Origin: Nostoc sp. 'Peltigera membranacea cyanobiont' N6
Lineage (GTDB): Bacteria > Cyanobacteriota > Cyanobacteriia > Cyanobacteriales > Nostocaceae
Direction: 5' to 3'
Assembly: GCF_002949735.1 (NCBI RefSeq)
Contig: NZ_CP026681.1
Span: forward strand, 3,920,501 to 3,984,500
Length of the DNA: 64,000 bases
Part shown: in pieces, positions 62,658 to 64,000 of the stretch
Numbering within the stretch: position 1 is the first letter of the stretch
How the letters are laid out: each line of letters opens with the position of its first letter
Program-made: the position numbers and the translations under genes
Notes under the pieces: generated by a model
The model's input: only the letters and a program-made list of their open reading frames with translations
Told to the model about the DNA's origin: nothing
The model's database searches: none

Positions 62658-64000
62658 CTAATGACCAATAACCAATGACTCTTTCGTTGTATATGCACGC
62701 ACCACATTTTTAATGATTTCCAGACCAACTTCTCCCGCTAAAGTCATGATTGATTCTGGATGAAACTGAACGGCGGCGATGGGAAGTGTCTGATGTTCAA
62801 TGCCCATAATTACGTCGTCATCAGAAATTGCTGTCACCTTCAGTTCTTTCGGCAAATACTCCGGGAGAGCAAACAATGAGTGATATCTACCCACGGTAAA
62901 GGATTCTGGTAAATTGTTGAAGGTAACAGAATCGGAATCGGTAACGAAAATCCGTGAAGATTTCCCATGTTGAGGATAGTTGAGAACTCCTAATTGTCCA
63001 TCAAAAGCTTCAACTATGCCTTGCAGCCCCAGACAAACTCCGAAAATTGGAATTTTGCGATGAAGGATAGCACCGACAGTCTGGGGAACCCGAAAATCAC
63101 TTGGTCTACCAGGGCCGGGAGATAAAACAACTAAATCAGGGCGTTCTGTATCGAATAGCGATTCTGAGAAACCATGACGTAATGTGGTGACGCTTGCACC
63201 AGTTTGGCGAATGTAATTAGCTAATGTATGAACAAATGAGTCTTCATAATCTATTAGTAAGATGCGTTTGCCAGTTGCCGCACAAGGAAAAATTTTAGCT
63301 GATTTTATGGAACTGGATTCGTCAATTTTTTGACTGCTTTGCTTAACACGGCGAATCGTTTCAAATAAAGCAGCCGCTTTGGTGATTGTTTCTTGTTCTT
63401 CCGCTTGAGGTATGGAGTCATAAAGAACAGTAGCCCCAACTCGCACTTCAGCGATGCAATCTTTTAATCGGATTGTCCGCAGAATTAAGCCAGTATTTAA
63501 ATTGCCATTGAAATTTAAATAACCGACTGCGCCACCATACCAACGCCGGGCGCTACGTTCGTGCTGTTCAATAAAATCTATTGCGGCTTTTTTGGGTGCG
63601 CCGGTGACTGTAACCGCCCAAGTGTGGGAAAGAAAGGCATCTAAAGCATCAAATTGCGATCGCAGTGTCCCTTCAACATGATCAACTGTATGAATCAAAT
63701 GGCTGTATAATTCAATTTGGCGACGACCAATCACTTGAACTGAGCCAGGTTCGCAGATTCGGGATTTGTCATTGCGATCGACATCAGTACACATAGTCAA
63801 CTCAGCTTCATCTTTGTGAGAGTTGAGTAAATGACGAATTTGCACCGCATCATCGAGAGCATCTAGTCCCCGGCTAATAGTGCCACTAATAGGACAAGTT
63901 TCTACCCGCTTCCCTTCAACTCGCACAAACATTTCTGGGGATGCGCCAATCAGATATTCTCCACCTAAATTAAAAATAAACCCATAAGGACTAGGATTTA
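62658..64000 (-). CDS. trpE: Fused anthranilate synthase TrpE-TrpG (5' end beyond window)
   Basis: Chorismate plus glutamine to anthranilate. Visible part: TrpE C-terminal domain (ISGTISRGLDALDDA, DRNDKSRICEPGSV, SHTWAVTVTGAPKKAAIDFI, RWYGGAVGYLNFNG) then, after a Ser/Lys linker, TrpG with VLSPGPGRPSD, GVCLGLQG (catalytic Cys) and AVQFHPES. The frame is open to the window edge (NPSPYGFIFNLGGEYLIGAS upstream of MFVRVEGKRVE), so the ATG at 63932 is internal. The fused form is the one found in the scytonemin locus and in rhizobia. Confidence 0.96.
   Translation of the reverse strand, partial: NPSPYGFIFNLGGEYLIGASPEMFVRVEGKRVETCPISGTISRGLDALDDAVQIRHLLNSHKDEAELTMCTDVDRNDKSRICEPGSVQVIGRRQIELYSHLIHTVDHVEGTLRSQFDALDAFLSHTWAVTVTGAPKKAAIDFIEQHERSARRWYGGAVGYLNFNGNLNTGLILRTIRLKDCIAEVRVGATVLYDSIPQAEEQETITKAAALFETIRRVKQSSQKIDESSSIKSAKIFPCAATGKRILLIDYEDSFVHTLANYIRQTGASVTTLRHGFSESLFDTERPDLVVLSPGPGRPSDFRVPQTVGAILHRKIPIFGVCLGLQGIVEAFDGQLGVLNYPQHGKSSRIFVTDSDSVTFNNLPESFTVGRYHSLFALPEYLPKELKVTAISDDDVIMGIEHQTLPIAAVQFHPESIMTLAGEVGLEIIKNVVRAYTTKESLVIGH

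Noticed and set aside
1..64000. tRNA, rRNA and CRISPR arrays
   Set aside because: Scanned gaps; tandem repeats found are 7 or 21 bp direct arrays without spacers, and no tRNA T-loop (GTTCRA) with cloverleaf pairing was seen.

Overview
The window looks like chromosomal DNA of a filamentous, heterocyst-type cyanobacterium (Nostoc or a close relative). The signs are very frequent GCGATCGC (HIP1) octamers, many heptanucleotide tandem repeats between genes, WD40 and Ser/Thr-kinase signalling proteins, phytochrome-type Rcp remnants, a Tab2/Atab2 homologue, DUF3598, and a trp/aro block arranged like the downstream half of a scytonemin cluster. No rRNA, tRNA, CRISPR array or intact transposase was seen.

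Layout. 1-11.5 kb: a truncated CACHE hybrid sensor kinase, a small membrane protein with peptide deformylase, FtsX, a DUF3598 protein, a two-gene operon of REC-HisKA-HATPase kinases, a decayed histidine kinase/Rcp pair, a NarL-type regulator and an LpxB-related protein. 11.7-21.6 kb: an Omp85 porin, then a minus-strand pair: an AAA ATPase followed by a giant TPR-nSTAND-TM-WD40 protein. The giant is broken by a 1-nt frameshift and carries several intergenic-type repeats in frame. 21.7-30.7 kb: a class V aminotransferase, LepA, a small helix-rich protein, a GAF histidine kinase, an Nfu scaffold and a GH57 enzyme. 31-38.7 kb: three Ser/Thr kinases (two are zinc-ribbon/kinase/TM/7-blade WD40 paralogues) around a secreted PPC-domain protein. 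39-55 kb: TldE/PmbA, Tab2, a HAD hydrolase, NDH-2, an NrdG-like radical SAM protein, 2-oxoglutarate decarboxylase plus succinate-semialdehyde dehydrogenase (the cyanobacterial TCA bypass), an FHA-GAF nucleotide cyclase, an RbgA/YlqF GTPase, VOC, PLP ammonia-lyase, SDR and HMA-like proteins. 55-64 kb: a stress protein, then aroF-trpD-trpB-trpA-trpC-trpEG, all on the minus strand.

The aromatic genes together make DAHP, then chorismate-derived anthranilate and tryptophan. Their order is that of the scytonemin locus of Nostoc punctiforme without tyrP, so scy genes are predicted beyond base 64000. The 2-OGDC/SSADH pair converts 2-oxoglutarate to succinate.

The most unusual theme is small repeats. 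At least two MITE-like families, several palindrome families, two 21-bp minisatellites and heptamer arrays fill the intergenic space. Some have entered coding sequences in frame: the sensor kinase at the left edge, the nSTAND protein (at least three places) and trpD. The AAA/nSTAND-WD40 pair, with 14 near-identical blades, is the best candidate for a poorly described conflict or signalling system.
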